A stretch of DNA of 64,000 nt from contig JBASRE010000053.1 of assembly GCA_049273695.1 (NCBI GenBank), positions 1 through 64,000 of the forward strand, in the 5' to 3' direction. Of this stretch, positions 35,058 through 44,153 are shown one piece after another. The stretch is from UBA11740 sp049273695. Lineage in GTDB: Bacteria; Acidobacteriota; Blastocatellia; Pyrinomonadales; Pyrinomonadaceae. The first letter of the stretch is position 1. The number at the start of each line of letters is the position of its first letter. The notes under the pieces are model-generated. The model saw only the letters and a list, made by a program, of their open reading frames with translations. It was not told the origin of the DNA and searched no databases. The position numbers and the translations under genes were made by a program.

Positions 35058-36002
35058 CTAGACCTCTTGCGCCGCTGCTGCTCGCACAGTGGCGGGTTCG
35101 GCCGCAGCAACCGGCGCACGCGCGCGTTCGCGAAGGTTAAGCGCGTAAAGCCCCAGCCCCCGCATTGCGCAGACGATCGTCACGCTATAGAACATCATGT
35201 ATTGGATGTGCAGCGTCAGCAACACGAAGTAGGTGAAGGCAATCCCGGACCCGAAAAGGATCTGACTTCTTAGCCGCCACGGCGAGGTTTGCGGGTCGGT
35301 GATCATATAGAAGGTGAACAGCACATTCGGGATGCCGGTCAATACGATCAATTGAGTCCCGATCGGAGTGTTTTGCAGCCAAGCACGGATAAGACCGAAC
35401 ACGATGAAAGTTCCCAGCCACGCGGCGACGGTCGGGAGTCGCCCGGTAAACAACAGGTTCAACCGGAAACCGAGCATGACGATGATTAGCGGCACAAGCC
35501 AGTCCCAAACACTATGAAGTTCGATGGTATATGCCCAGGGCAGGGCACCGGTCCACTGATAGAAGTAGAGCGCCATCGCAATCCCGACGTTCGATGGATT
35601 CATGAAGTGCTGGAGACGGCCGTTTTGTCGTACGCGTAAAACGTACTTGGAACCGAGGGCGACAGCGACCGTAAGCACCACGATCCAGAGCCGCTGGTTG
35701 AAGTACAGCAGAAACGACAGAGTAATTGACGTCATGTGCGCCGGAAGCAGAAAGTCAATCACCTTTAGTTTGCCGCCACCCGAGAAGGCCGGGGCCACGC
35801 CGTTTGCACGCGCGTCCACCCACTCGAAAAACAGCGCGAAGATGTAGCCGGACCCCACCGCGACGAAGACTTGCGCGACCGACTGCTCAAAACCGAATAC
35901 CGCGTGCCCGAGAATGGTGAAGAGCGTAGCGAAGCTCGCCGACATGCGGAGGCCATTTCGCGGATCTCTTTTCTTGCGTGGAGTGTTGATTGGCTCGCTC
36001 AT
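35058..36002 (-). CDS. unbU: UnbU-like membrane protein (RnfD/NqrB-related), enediyne-cassette family
   Basis: A 314-residue polytopic protein with about nine helices. Residues around LQHFMNPSNVGIA, the spacing of helices and the TDPQTSP segment match the RnfD/NqrB-related family that includes UnbU (E5) of enediyne gene clusters. RnfD/NqrB carry a flavin on a conserved threonine; I cannot confirm that site here. The ATG directly follows the UnbV stop (zero bases between), with AGGAGGG in the end of UnbV as ribosome site. UnbV-UnbU adjacency is also the usual arrangement in enediyne loci. The chemical role of UnbU is not established to my knowledge. Confidence 0.8.
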   Translation of the reverse strand: MSEPINTPRKKRDPRNGLRMSASFATLFTILGHAVFGFEQSVAQVFVAVGSGYIFALFFEWVDARANGVAPAFSGGGKLKVIDFLLPAHMTSITLSFLLYFNQRLWIVVLTVAVALGSKYVLRVRQNGRLQHFMNPSNVGIAMALYFYQWTGALPWAYTIELHSVWDWLVPLIIVMLGFRLNLLFTGRLPTVAAWLGTFIVFGLIRAWLQNTPIGTQLIVLTGIPNVLFTFYMITDPQTSPWRLRSQILFGSGIAFTYFVLLTLHIQYMMFYSVTIVCAMRGLGLYALNLRERARAPVAAAEPATVRAAAAQEV

Positions 36003-37979
36003 TTATTTCCCTCCTTGCTCTCCGAGGACGATGGTGTGATAGCCAGGTTGTAGGAAGACTACCTCGCGTTGTCGAGAGCCCTTAAGATTGCGCCAGGTGA
36101 TTGTTACCTTTATCTCACTCGCCGAAGTCCGCCCCAACCCGAAGAGTACTTCGGGGCTTCGTTGCCCCGAGTGCCCATTGCCTCCATCCACCTGACGAAT
36201 TTGGCGCGCTCCGTTCGGGATCTCTGCCTCGACGAAAGCGCCAATCGCCGGCGTGCCCTCGCGCCACGTTGGGTGGCCCGAATGAACCGTTGTGGTCGAC
36301 GGCGTTTGCGTTGCGTTGGGATTGAAAGCCACTGGATGCAGAATGTGCAAACCGAGGAAGCGGTTTCCGGACGCCTGATTTTTTATGTAGTCCGAGTCTT
36401 CCCAAAAATTCGCGTAAACCATTTCGGTGTAGCCATCGCCATCAACGTCGCCCAGGGCGATGCCGCGAGTGGCCGGAAGCAAACCGGGGAAGAGGTCAGC
36501 TGAAAGATCGGCGTAGCGTCCGCTGCCGGCGCGGACCCAGAACGGATTCGGGAACGAACCGTCAACGTCGGAGCCTTCAAGAAATCTTGGCCAGACTGAA
36601 TGGTATTTCACAAAAGCATCGTTGGATCCGCCGACTTGGGCAAAGTCGGGCCAGCGATTTTCGTGACCTTTGACCAGGCCCGTGGCCTGTACCAGCTCGA
36701 GTACGCCGTCGTTGTTGAAGTCCTCGAATTTCGAATCCCACGCCCAGGCGCTATGGGCCACTCCGACGTCGTCAGCGCGATCAATCCACGGCGCCACGCC
36801 ATTGGCCATGCGATCCACACTGCCCGTACTCATCCAAAGGAAGTGCGCCTCCTGAAGTGCGAAAGGCGAGCCGATATTGCTGACCGTCATATCGAAAATG
36901 CCATCATTGTTGACGTCACCGAAATCTATGCTCATGCCCTTGAAAGAGTCGTGGCCGATGACCATCGACGCGGGACGGAAGAAACCCTTGTCTCCGTAGA
37001 GTTCTTGAAATTTGACAGCTCCGGGTTGAGAACGATTCAACAGGAGCTGGTCGGGCCCGAAGTCGTTGGCGATATACAGATCAGAAAGCCCATCGCGATC
37101 GAGGTCAGCCGCCCCGACGGCTAACGTCCAGGCATGTGCCCCATTGTTCGGGAACACGTTGCCTGCATCACGGTAGAGCACCTTGGGCGCCGCGCCCGAC
37201 TCGCTGCCGCCATAAAGAAAGATTCGGTTCTTCCCGCCATTTCGCGAGCGCGAGAAGTCGTTGTTCATTTCAAAGGGAATATTGGTGTCGGTCAGTTCAG
37301 CGCCGTCCGGGTAGTAGTTGCCGATCGTGATGTCCTGGTGGCCGTCACCGTCGATGTCTCCAAATGTGGCCGTTGCCGTCCACCATCGTTGAGAGAGACC
37401 CGGCACAAGCTCAGCGACGCCGAACGAGTCCATCGAAAGTGGACTTTGGGGTTTTAGCTCGCTCGGGTTGCGGCGCAGCAGCAGGAGCGGAGGACGGCCA
37501 TAGAACGCAATGAATATGTCGGCAAGACCGTCTTCGTTCATATCCGCGAGGCGACAGACGGAGGGCCACTCGCGCACCTGGTCAAAGAGATTTCCGAAGT
37601 TGAGCGCAAATGCGTTGTAGCGACTTTCTGTGCCCGGCACGGGCCGCACCATCGCGGTCTTCGAGCGCACGTTGGTGAGACACAGATCGTTAGGAAGTCC
37701 GTCGCCGTCGAGGTCACCGAGTGCAGCCGACTCGCCCACCTGGTAAAAATAAAACTGCATGTGGGCGGCTGTTTTGTTCACGGGATAGACGACACCTTCG
37801 GGGATCGGCACGTGCGGAAGTTTCTGCGAGGCAAAACGGAATTGCGTCGCGAGGGTCTTCACCTCAGCGGCCGGCACGCTCGGAAGTATGGAGAGGATAC
37901 ACAACACCGCGACGACGCCGAGAACGGCTAATATGACCTGAAAGTTTTGTCTTCGCTGCGGAGGTTTTTTTTCTGTCAT
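36003..37979 (-). CDS. unbV: UnbV-like CRTAC1/ASPIC protein with FG-GAP repeats
   Basis: A 658-residue protein. An N-terminal anchor helix (about 15-32) is followed by FG-GAP/VCBS repeats with calcium-loop sequences (GDLDGDGLPND, ADMNEDGLADI, GDIDGDGHQDI, ADLDRDGLSDL, GDVNNDGIFD, GDVDGDGYTE), predicting a beta-propeller outside the cytoplasm. The last 80 residues (GNGHSGQRSPEVLFGLG) are the ASPIC/UnbV domain. UnbV (E4) is a member of the conserved enediyne warhead cassette, and is translationally linked here to the UnbU gene. CRTAC1-type proteins also occur outside enediyne loci in Acidobacteriota, so it is the combination with DUF1702 and UnbU that matters. AAGGGAAG lies before the ATG. Confidence 0.85.
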   Translation of the reverse strand: MTEKKPPQRRQNFQVILAVLGVVAVLCILSILPSVPAAEVKTLATQFRFASQKLPHVPIPEGVVYPVNKTAAHMQFYFYQVGESAALGDLDGDGLPNDLCLTNVRSKTAMVRPVPGTESRYNAFALNFGNLFDQVREWPSVCRLADMNEDGLADIFIAFYGRPPLLLLRRNPSELKPQSPLSMDSFGVAELVPGLSQRWWTATATFGDIDGDGHQDITIGNYYPDGAELTDTNIPFEMNNDFSRSRNGGKNRIFLYGGSESGAAPKVLYRDAGNVFPNNGAHAWTLAVGAADLDRDGLSDLYIANDFGPDQLLLNRSQPGAVKFQELYGDKGFFRPASMVIGHDSFKGMSIDFGDVNNDGIFDMTVSNIGSPFALQEAHFLWMSTGSVDRMANGVAPWIDRADDVGVAHSAWAWDSKFEDFNNDGVLELVQATGLVKGHENRWPDFAQVGGSNDAFVKYHSVWPRFLEGSDVDGSFPNPFWVRAGSGRYADLSADLFPGLLPATRGIALGDVDGDGYTEMVYANFWEDSDYIKNQASGNRFLGLHILHPVAFNPNATQTPSTTTVHSGHPTWREGTPAIGAFVEAEIPNGARQIRQVDGGNGHSGQRSPEVLFGLGRTSASEIKVTITWRNLKGSRQREVVFLQPGYHTIVLGEQGGK

Positions 37980-38050
37980 GATGCTGCTTCCCTTGTGCGT
38001 TCTATGTACTGGTGAAACCTATGGATTCATCTGCCCTTCCGTAAACCTGC

Positions 38051-40894
38051 CTACTTGGGGCACGTTGTTGTTTGTGGCTCAACGAGGGGGTAACCCGTTT
38101 CGGGAAACTTGAGAACTTTCAAATACTCAATTAAATCCATGCGCTCGTTGTGCCCCAGCGAGGTGCCGTAGTTGTGTCCAGCATTCGAGTTGCCCGCGAG
38201 CTCCGTTTTGAATCTAAAATACGGATGCTTACAAGGCTGCGGCTTGTCTTCATACCCGACGTTTATCGGGTCAAACTCAAGCCAGCCGGTACAGAAACTC
38301 TTCTCCCGTTGGTCTGCGGGCAGCAAAAGCTGGTACAGAGTGCGAACAGAACCGTTATGAAGATAAGGCGGCGCGGCCCAAATTCCTGCCAGTGGGCGCG
38401 CCGGATAGGCCGCGCAGGCCCGCAGGAGATTCTCGCGGAAACCAAGCAATGGATCCCGCTGCTGGTCGTTCATCGTGCTGTACTGTTTGTCGATGATTCC
38501 CTGGAGAACCATCTGAATAATCACCGCGCCTGGTAAGTTTTTGGCCCTCGCGCGGTACTCGGGAGGCAGCTGATCTCTGATCGAAGAAGCATCCAGCGTG
38601 CGCTCGGAGAAGTTCCGCGCGTCCAGCGGGTCGGTCCCCACTTTGTCTGCGGAAAACCACCTCAAGACGAAGTATGTCTTGTTGTTTCTTGCCGCCACGA
38701 CGTCGCCCGGCCGGTTTTCCCTCTGCGGGTCGTGGCAACTGGCGCAGACTTTCTTGTAGTGCACTTCGCCCCGCGCAACAGCCTCCTGATCGATCTTGGG
38801 GAGGATATCCTCGGGCCAAACCGGTGCTTTGAACTTGCTGATTGTTTCCTCTATTTCATACATGTTGTGAAGTCTGGCGCTGGAGGTGTACCAGTCTTCC
38901 GTCGGGGATTTGGCGCCAAACACCAAGCTGGTGTTGACAGCCAAAGCCTCGATTATGTTCCGGGCCAGCGGCTGCCGGATGGAACCATTTGTCTGGACCC
39001 AGTCGTAGCTGGGTGCGTACCAAAGCGGTAAGATCTTAACGGGCGAGTTCAAGGTGCGGTTATTCTTCGGATCGAGAACGCCGTATAAGCGATTGCCGCC
39101 AGAGCCCAGTGCATCGATCCTGCCAAAACCCGGTGGGGTGGCCCTTTCACCCAACCGAAGGTCGTTCAATCGCAAGTAAAACTGGTTACTTAACTGCGTC
39201 CTCACATAATTTATGACTTTCTCCTTCAGTCCCTTGGCTGCTTGAGTGCTGTAATCAGCACCAAGGACCTTCCGGGAGAAGCGCTCAAATTTTTCATCAC
39301 TCCGTACGTTAAAGTCGAGCGTGAGAACCAGGTGCAAGAGAAACCCATTGAAGTCCACCATGCCGGGCGCACCATTAATGAGAATTCCCCTTTCCTTGTA
39401 AGTCATCTGGGCTGTGTGGCAGCCGGCGCAAGTCAATCCCACGTTGATTTCTTGAGTAACGGGGTCAGGGTCATCCTTAGCGAAGCCGAGCGGCAAACGA
39501 TCCGGATTGTTGTTAGTGTTCGGATCTGGAATCAGACGAAACTGCGCAATGTGGTCAGCGGCCGTCCAGGGCTCGTTCCTATTCGTCTGTTCGAGGGCCA
39601 CAAACCAGGCGTACGGCATGATCTGCGACCCCTGGGACAAGTGGTAGTAGCGCTGGCGCTCGTCCTCCGTTAATACCTTATCGTCAATATCATTCAAGCG
39701 GCGGTTGTCGGTGAAGATGGGAGGCGGAGTTCCCGGTTGCAAAAAGCGATACAGGAGAATTCCCCCGCCGACCAACAGTAAACCGAGCAGGGCAAAGGCC
39801 AGCTTCGGGATGAGATTGCGCTTCTTAGGCACGGGCACAGGTTGCGGTTCAACGAATCCATCAGTCGCTGCTAAGTTTGGATAGCTGCCGTCAGCAACGG
39901 GCTCTTTGACCGGCGCTGCATTCCGATGATGTCGAAACTGCGAAATCACCGGGTAGATCTCTCTGCGCGCCCGGTTGATGCCGCCTATTGGCCGGTGCTC
40001 CGGCAAAGTACGCCACGCATTGAAAGACACGTTTTCGGCAAACGCCCTGTGCGCCGGCGAGTCACAATTCTGCGACGGTATTTTAATCGTCGCCACCTTA
40101 CGGTACGGAGAAAGCTTTTCTTTCCAGGCGACGTTCGCATCTTCGATCGGCATCTTCTTCGCATCCGTCTGAAACTGGATCTCGAAATCGAAGTACGCGT
40201 CATCCTCCGCTAGATCCTTGATCAGGCGTTCCCGAAGAAAGTTTGGCGTTTTTTTCCGCGGCATCTTACTAACCGCAGGCTGGCGTGGGCTGATGTGATA
40301 CTGAACGGCTCTTTCGCCCAACAAATACGCGGTCTGACTGAAGTAAGGAACTTCCAGAAGGTTCGCGCATTTCTTGAATGCAGTTGCCACAGTCAAGGCG
40401 ATGCGTGGATGCGTTATAAAGAACCACGCTTGATTGAAGCCACCGTCGTCGAGTGCCACCTCCATGTCATAAAACTGTGGAAGGTTTGGCGCCAGGAACT
40501 TCGGCGCGCCCATCATGATGAGATCCATGGTTTTCGCATTTGGCTCATCCTGCCACAGCATCTCGCCTTCGACGCCCATCAGCTTGATCGACATCGACCG
40601 CACGTCGCCTTTTCGGTCTTTCTGGGGGCTTGGACTCGTATTGGCAAATCGAATCCAGCAGGGATAAGTGCCGGGTTTTTTGAAGAGGCCAATCCGTAGT
40701 TCCGGCGGTAGGTTGGAGGCAACCGTAAACTCGCCTTGAACGATGCAGTGTCCCTTTGCGTGAGTGTCCCGATAGGTCGTACCCGTAAGGTAACTTTTCT
40801 TGATCATCGAGAGAATCAGCGCGATCAGTTTTCGGGTAAGCTCAGCCTCGTTCGGGTCGGGATATTCTTTGTTGAGTTCGGGGTTGTGTTCCAT
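38051..40894 (-). CDS. Fusion of catalase-like heme domain and RoxA-like diheme cytochrome c
   Basis: A 947-residue protein. Residues 1-340 are a catalase-like heme domain: distal histidine in DTHAKGHC near 45, IRFANTS near 82, and a proximal R-x3-Y in ARREIYPV near 315. A transmembrane helix follows (about 365-385), preceded by KKR, predicting N-inside/C-outside. The rest resembles diheme oxygenases of the RoxA (rubber oxygenase)/cytochrome-c-peroxidase group, with HLSQGSQIMPYAWF and heme sites CAGCH (about 488) and CASCH (about 717). RoxA-type enzymes cleave carbon-carbon double bonds with O2; catalase-like proteins such as allene oxide synthase rearrange fatty-acid hydroperoxides. Joining them across a membrane is unusual. 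AAGGA precedes the ATG. The substrate is inferred to be the lipid or polyene of this locus. Confidence 0.82.
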   Translation of the reverse strand: MEHNPELNKEYPDPNEAELTRKLIALILSMIKKSYLTGTTYRDTHAKGHCIVQGEFTVASNLPPELRIGLFKKPGTYPCWIRFANTSPSPQKDRKGDVRSMSIKLMGVEGEMLWQDEPNAKTMDLIMMGAPKFLAPNLPQFYDMEVALDDGGFNQAWFFITHPRIALTVATAFKKCANLLEVPYFSQTAYLLGERAVQYHISPRQPAVSKMPRKKTPNFLRERLIKDLAEDDAYFDFEIQFQTDAKKMPIEDANVAWKEKLSPYRKVATIKIPSQNCDSPAHRAFAENVSFNAWRTLPEHRPIGGINRARREIYPVISQFRHHRNAAPVKEPVADGSYPNLAATDGFVEPQPVPVPKKRNLIPKLAFALLGLLLVGGGILLYRFLQPGTPPPIFTDNRRLNDIDDKVLTEDERQRYYHLSQGSQIMPYAWFVALEQTNRNEPWTAADHIAQFRLIPDPNTNNNPDRLPLGFAKDDPDPVTQEINVGLTCAGCHTAQMTYKERGILINGAPGMVDFNGFLLHLVLTLDFNVRSDEKFERFSRKVLGADYSTQAAKGLKEKVINYVRTQLSNQFYLRLNDLRLGERATPPGFGRIDALGSGGNRLYGVLDPKNNRTLNSPVKILPLWYAPSYDWVQTNGSIRQPLARNIIEALAVNTSLVFGAKSPTEDWYTSSARLHNMYEIEETISKFKAPVWPEDILPKIDQEAVARGEVHYKKVCASCHDPQRENRPGDVVAARNNKTYFVLRWFSADKVGTDPLDARNFSERTLDASSIRDQLPPEYRARAKNLPGAVIIQMVLQGIIDKQYSTMNDQQRDPLLGFRENLLRACAAYPARPLAGIWAAPPYLHNGSVRTLYQLLLPADQREKSFCTGWLEFDPINVGYEDKPQPCKHPYFRFKTELAGNSNAGHNYGTSLGHNERMDLIEYLKVLKFPETGYPLVEPQTTTCPK

Positions 40895-40919
40895 TGGGGG
40901 TCCTTAATAAGCAGTTCAG

Positions 40920-41972
40920 CTAGTCGGTCATAGCCTTGCCGCTTTCAACGTCCTCGGGAGTTGGCTCAACACGAGGCTCCTCATTTTTCCGGTGTCGAAA
41001 CTTGGAAATCTCCTGATAGACGAGGCGCCGAACCCGGCTGATGCTGCCCAGGGGGCGGTGTTCCGGCAGCGTATGCCAGGGCGTAAACGACAAGCTATCG
41101 CAATAGTCCATCTGCTCAGGCGAATCAAAAGTTTGCTGTTGAATTGTAATGGTCGCGACTTTTATGAACGGAGAGCATTCTTCCGCCCACGGTATCAGGC
41201 CGTCTTCTATCGGCATCGCATACGGATCTTCTTGAACCTGGACCATGAAATCGAAGCTAACCGATTCATGCTTTAACTGTTCCTGCATCCTCTCGCGCAA
41301 ATAGTTATCAGTAGGTCGCTTGGGTAGTTCGCTCTTCCTGGCAAAGACAGGTTTGGCGGAGTATTTCACCGCGACTGAACCCAACTGATAAGGAACGGCA
41401 CTGAAATATTGGAGCTCCAGGAGGTTGGCGTGCTTTTTCAGAGAAGCGATCAAAGAGAGGCTGATCGAAGGATGAGTAAGCAAGAACCAGCCGAAGGCCA
41501 GCACGTTGGTCGTCAGGGCAACCATTAGATCGAAAAATCCCTCCGGACCAGGGCAAAAGAATGTGTTGGGAGTAAACATCAGAAAGTCCTGAGTGTCCGC
41601 GTCTCTCTCATCCGCCAAGAGTTTCTCGCCCGGTACGCCGACCACTTTAACCGCCATGCCGCGGGCATCTCTCGTAATGTCTCGCGCAGTTCCTCCGATA
41701 GGCGCCAGTGCTCCGGCATTCGAAAAGCGGACGATTGCATCAAAAGTCTTGGGCTCTTTGAAAACGCCTACTCGGAACTCTTTACGTAGATCTGGGTGAA
41801 CCGTAAATTTCGCCCGAACGCAACCATGACCTTTGGAGTGAACATCGCGCAGCATTCTTCCGCCCCGATAGTTCTTGATCATCTGGCTTTCCATGAGGGA
41901 GATAATTTTTTGCGCGGTCTCCGCCTCTTCAGCGGGCTGCGGATACTCTTTGTATAGTTCCAGTTGACTCAT
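40920..41972 (-). CDS. Catalase-like heme protein
   Basis: A 350-residue protein close in sequence to the N-terminal half of the following fusion gene: distal histidine in DVHSKGHGCV, IVRFSNAGA, and proximal R-x3-Y in VRRLVYQEI. It lacks a membrane helix and the cytochrome part. Small catalase-like proteins of this type are not ordinary catalases (about 480 residues or more) and include peroxide- and fatty-hydroperoxide-using enzymes. The two paralogues in tandem suggest duplication followed by fusion of one copy to a cytochrome. GGAGAG precedes the ATG. Confidence 0.82.
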   Translation of the reverse strand: MSQLELYKEYPQPAEEAETAQKIISLMESQMIKNYRGGRMLRDVHSKGHGCVRAKFTVHPDLRKEFRVGVFKEPKTFDAIVRFSNAGALAPIGGTARDITRDARGMAVKVVGVPGEKLLADERDADTQDFLMFTPNTFFCPGPEGFFDLMVALTTNVLAFGWFLLTHPSISLSLIASLKKHANLLELQYFSAVPYQLGSVAVKYSAKPVFARKSELPKRPTDNYLRERMQEQLKHESVSFDFMVQVQEDPYAMPIEDGLIPWAEECSPFIKVATITIQQQTFDSPEQMDYCDSLSFTPWHTLPEHRPLGSISRVRRLVYQEISKFRHRKNEEPRVEPTPEDVESGKAMTD

Positions 41973-42008
41973 GTCTCTCTCCGGACGGTCAGCTCCGAGT
42001 CAATGCGC

Positions 42009-43421
42009 TTAGTTAACGGCAAAAACTCTGCGGGTGAAGTCATTCAAAAACATTCCATTCGGATCCATCCGTTCGCGTATGGCATTGAACTTTTGCATGT
42101 TCTCGCCGTAGAGTCGGCGAAAATTTGTTTGTGTGTTGAAGGTCTTGCCCCAGTGTGGTTTGCCGCCGAGCGAAAGCAGGTGCCGCTCAACGTCATCGAA
42201 AAACTGCTCAGACTTTGTTCCGAAATAACTTACGAGTTGCAGCATGCACGTATGTGAGTTGCCGAACGAGGGCGCCAGATACGCATCGCTGTTTCGAATG
42301 AAGCGTCCATGCAGCACGAAATTCTGCGGGAAGATCGCACCACGCTCGTAAGCCCAGGGCCATATGGACGTGCAACTTCGCTTCGGCTTCGAGTAGTCGC
42401 AGACGAGCTTCGTCACAAAGTTCCAGGCGTTCTGGAAGTTCTCAAAATCGTGGCCGATGTCTATCCCGTACGAGACATCCCATAGCTTCCGCGGAAAATA
42501 TTCCTGGTAATGAAAGACCCTGTGTGCCGGCGCCACCATCTTGCTATTTCTTTGAAGCCTGAGGAAAAGGTGCGTAAAGGCCGGAGTCAGTCTGGGAAAA
42601 AGTGTCAGGCCGGCTAACCCTACCGTCCCGAGCTGTGTTTGGCCCCACTCGACGAATCTGTCCCAGTCAGTGGGGACGTTCAAGTTCTGTGTTTCCCAGG
42701 GAGTCTTGTTCGCTTTCTTCACCCAGGCTTTCTTGCAATACGGGACCCAAAAGATTTCAAAATATTCGTGCCCTTCCACGAGTTGCTTGATGTTATCGAT
42801 GGCGGTCTGCATATCGACTATTTCGTTGACGGCCCGCAGCTTGAATTCCTTGACGCACTGAAAAGTAACGGTGTGAACAATACCGAGTGCGCCGAGATTG
42901 ACGCGCGCTGCTCTCATCAATTCCGGATCGTTGGACTCAGAAATTGTTTTCACGCTGCCGTCCGCCATGACGACGTCCATACTGACCACTTGATCCGACA
43001 GCGTTCCATGTTTGAATCCCGTACCATGACAACCCAGGGCAACGGCGCCGCCTACTTCAACAAATTGGGGAACCAGCGTCGTCTCAAAGCTCAATTGATT
43101 CCGCGCCACGAGTTCTTCCAACTGAGCGACCTTCATCCCGGCTTCAACCGTTACTCTGCCGCTATTGTCATTGTGCACGTAGCCCTGATTCAGCTTCTCA
43201 AGCTTGACGATAATCCCGCCTTCGTTCCGGACGATGGGACTAATCGAAAAAGATCCGCCCGTTTTACCGCGGCCGCCTCCCGAGACGCGAATCGTCCTGC
43301 CTTCATCAGCCGCTTTCCGAACGATCGCTTTCAGGTCCTCGCGATTGGTTGGATAACAAACTTCCGCCCGGCACTTGTGATTGCCTTGCCAGTTCTGCCA
43401 TCTTTCCCATCTGCAGCGCAT
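42009..43421 (-). CDS. FAD-linked oxidase of the aldonolactone/D-arabinono-lactone oxidase type
   Basis: A 470-residue flavoprotein. The N-terminal half is an FAD-binding type 4 domain (CYPTNREDLKAIV, RVSGGGRG, CHGTGFKHGTLSD, LGALGIVHTVT), the C-terminal half the ALO domain (HWGKTFN, and DPNGMFLNDF at the end). Such enzymes oxidise a hydroxyl or lactone and reduce O2 or a quinone/cytochrome. In this locus, between cytochrome and catalase-like genes, it could deliver electrons to c-type hemes or form H2O2. The ATG at 43421 has AAGGAG ten bases upstream; an earlier GTG at 43430 is too close to it. Confidence 0.83.
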   Translation of the reverse strand: MRCRWERWQNWQGNHKCRAEVCYPTNREDLKAIVRKAADEGRTIRVSGGGRGKTGGSFSISPIVRNEGGIIVKLEKLNQGYVHNDNSGRVTVEAGMKVAQLEELVARNQLSFETTLVPQFVEVGGAVALGCHGTGFKHGTLSDQVVSMDVVMADGSVKTISESNDPELMRAARVNLGALGIVHTVTFQCVKEFKLRAVNEIVDMQTAIDNIKQLVEGHEYFEIFWVPYCKKAWVKKANKTPWETQNLNVPTDWDRFVEWGQTQLGTVGLAGLTLFPRLTPAFTHLFLRLQRNSKMVAPAHRVFHYQEYFPRKLWDVSYGIDIGHDFENFQNAWNFVTKLVCDYSKPKRSCTSIWPWAYERGAIFPQNFVLHGRFIRNSDAYLAPSFGNSHTCMLQLVSYFGTKSEQFFDDVERHLLSLGGKPHWGKTFNTQTNFRRLYGENMQKFNAIRERMDPNGMFLNDFTRRVFAVN

Positions 43422-43441
43422 TCTCGACACTCTCCTTCAAC

Positions 43442-44056
43442 TCATGAGCGGCCCATTACGAACATAACGATCCAAAAGGCCAGTGAGATGAACATCGTGA
43501 TGACGCAGAAAGCGAACACAGTCCTGATCGCTACTCGAGGCATCGAGGACTGCGGCCTAAGCCAGGTGTGCTCGCCGGTTTGGTCGATCTTATGCGTCGC
43601 GTCAATCACTTGTTTCATTCGCAGATCGCCGGCGGCCAGCCCTTTGTAAACCAATACCGTCCCAATCGCTCCCATCAAATTCCATCCAACGAACACCAGG
43701 AAAACGAGACTGCCGAACCAGGGCAGGGATCCCGTACGGGTCACAAGCCAGCCAATGGCGAAACCGTTGACCGTGAACTGCAAAGCAAACCACCCGAAGT
43801 ACAGTTGAAGCACCAGTCGCGCCCAGTTGTTAGATTCCTCCAACTCCTTGAGTAACAGACTGCTCGCCTCGTAGTCGCCGTCATCTCGATGTTCATTCTC
43901 AGACGACCCATCGCTGCTGTCCCATCCCCTTTCACTGAAAACGACAGCGGCAGCAATGGCGGCGCCCAAGTCGCCGCCTCTATGCTTCCTATGCTTCCGT
44001 CTGACCCTTACGTAACGAATTACTCTCGGTCTCGTCTCGATGCATTTCACACTCAT
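43442..44056 (-). CDS. Membrane protein of unknown function
   Basis: Up to 204 residues. The first 75 are basic then acidic and soluble; three hydrophobic helices follow (FGWFALQFTVNGFAIGWLV, FGSLVFLVFVGWNLMGAIGTVLV, TVFAFCVITMFISLAFWIVMFV). No family recognised. No clear ribosome site precedes the first ATG, so a later start is possible. It lies between the RoxA-like cytochrome and the FAD oxidase. Confidence 0.6.
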   Translation of the reverse strand: MSVKCIETRPRVIRYVRVRRKHRKHRGGDLGAAIAAAVVFSERGWDSSDGSSENEHRDDGDYEASSLLLKELEESNNWARLVLQLYFGWFALQFTVNGFAIGWLVTRTGSLPWFGSLVFLVFVGWNLMGAIGTVLVYKGLAAGDLRMKQVIDATHKIDQTGEHTWLRPQSSMPRVAIRTVFAFCVITMFISLAFWIVMFVMGRS

Positions 44057-44153
44057 ATCAATTGGTCGTGCGTAAAGCGGTGGCGTACGGCAACTCAGAA
44101 CTTATGAATTTCTCATACCGGCCCGGCGCGGGCGTCGCGGCCGGAGATGGCGC

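Noticed and set aside
42639..43649. 336-residue open frame on the + strand
   Set aside because: It lies opposite the FAD-linked oxidase, which has clear FAD and ALO motifs; the + strand frame shows no recognisable domain and is a shadow of the codon bias.
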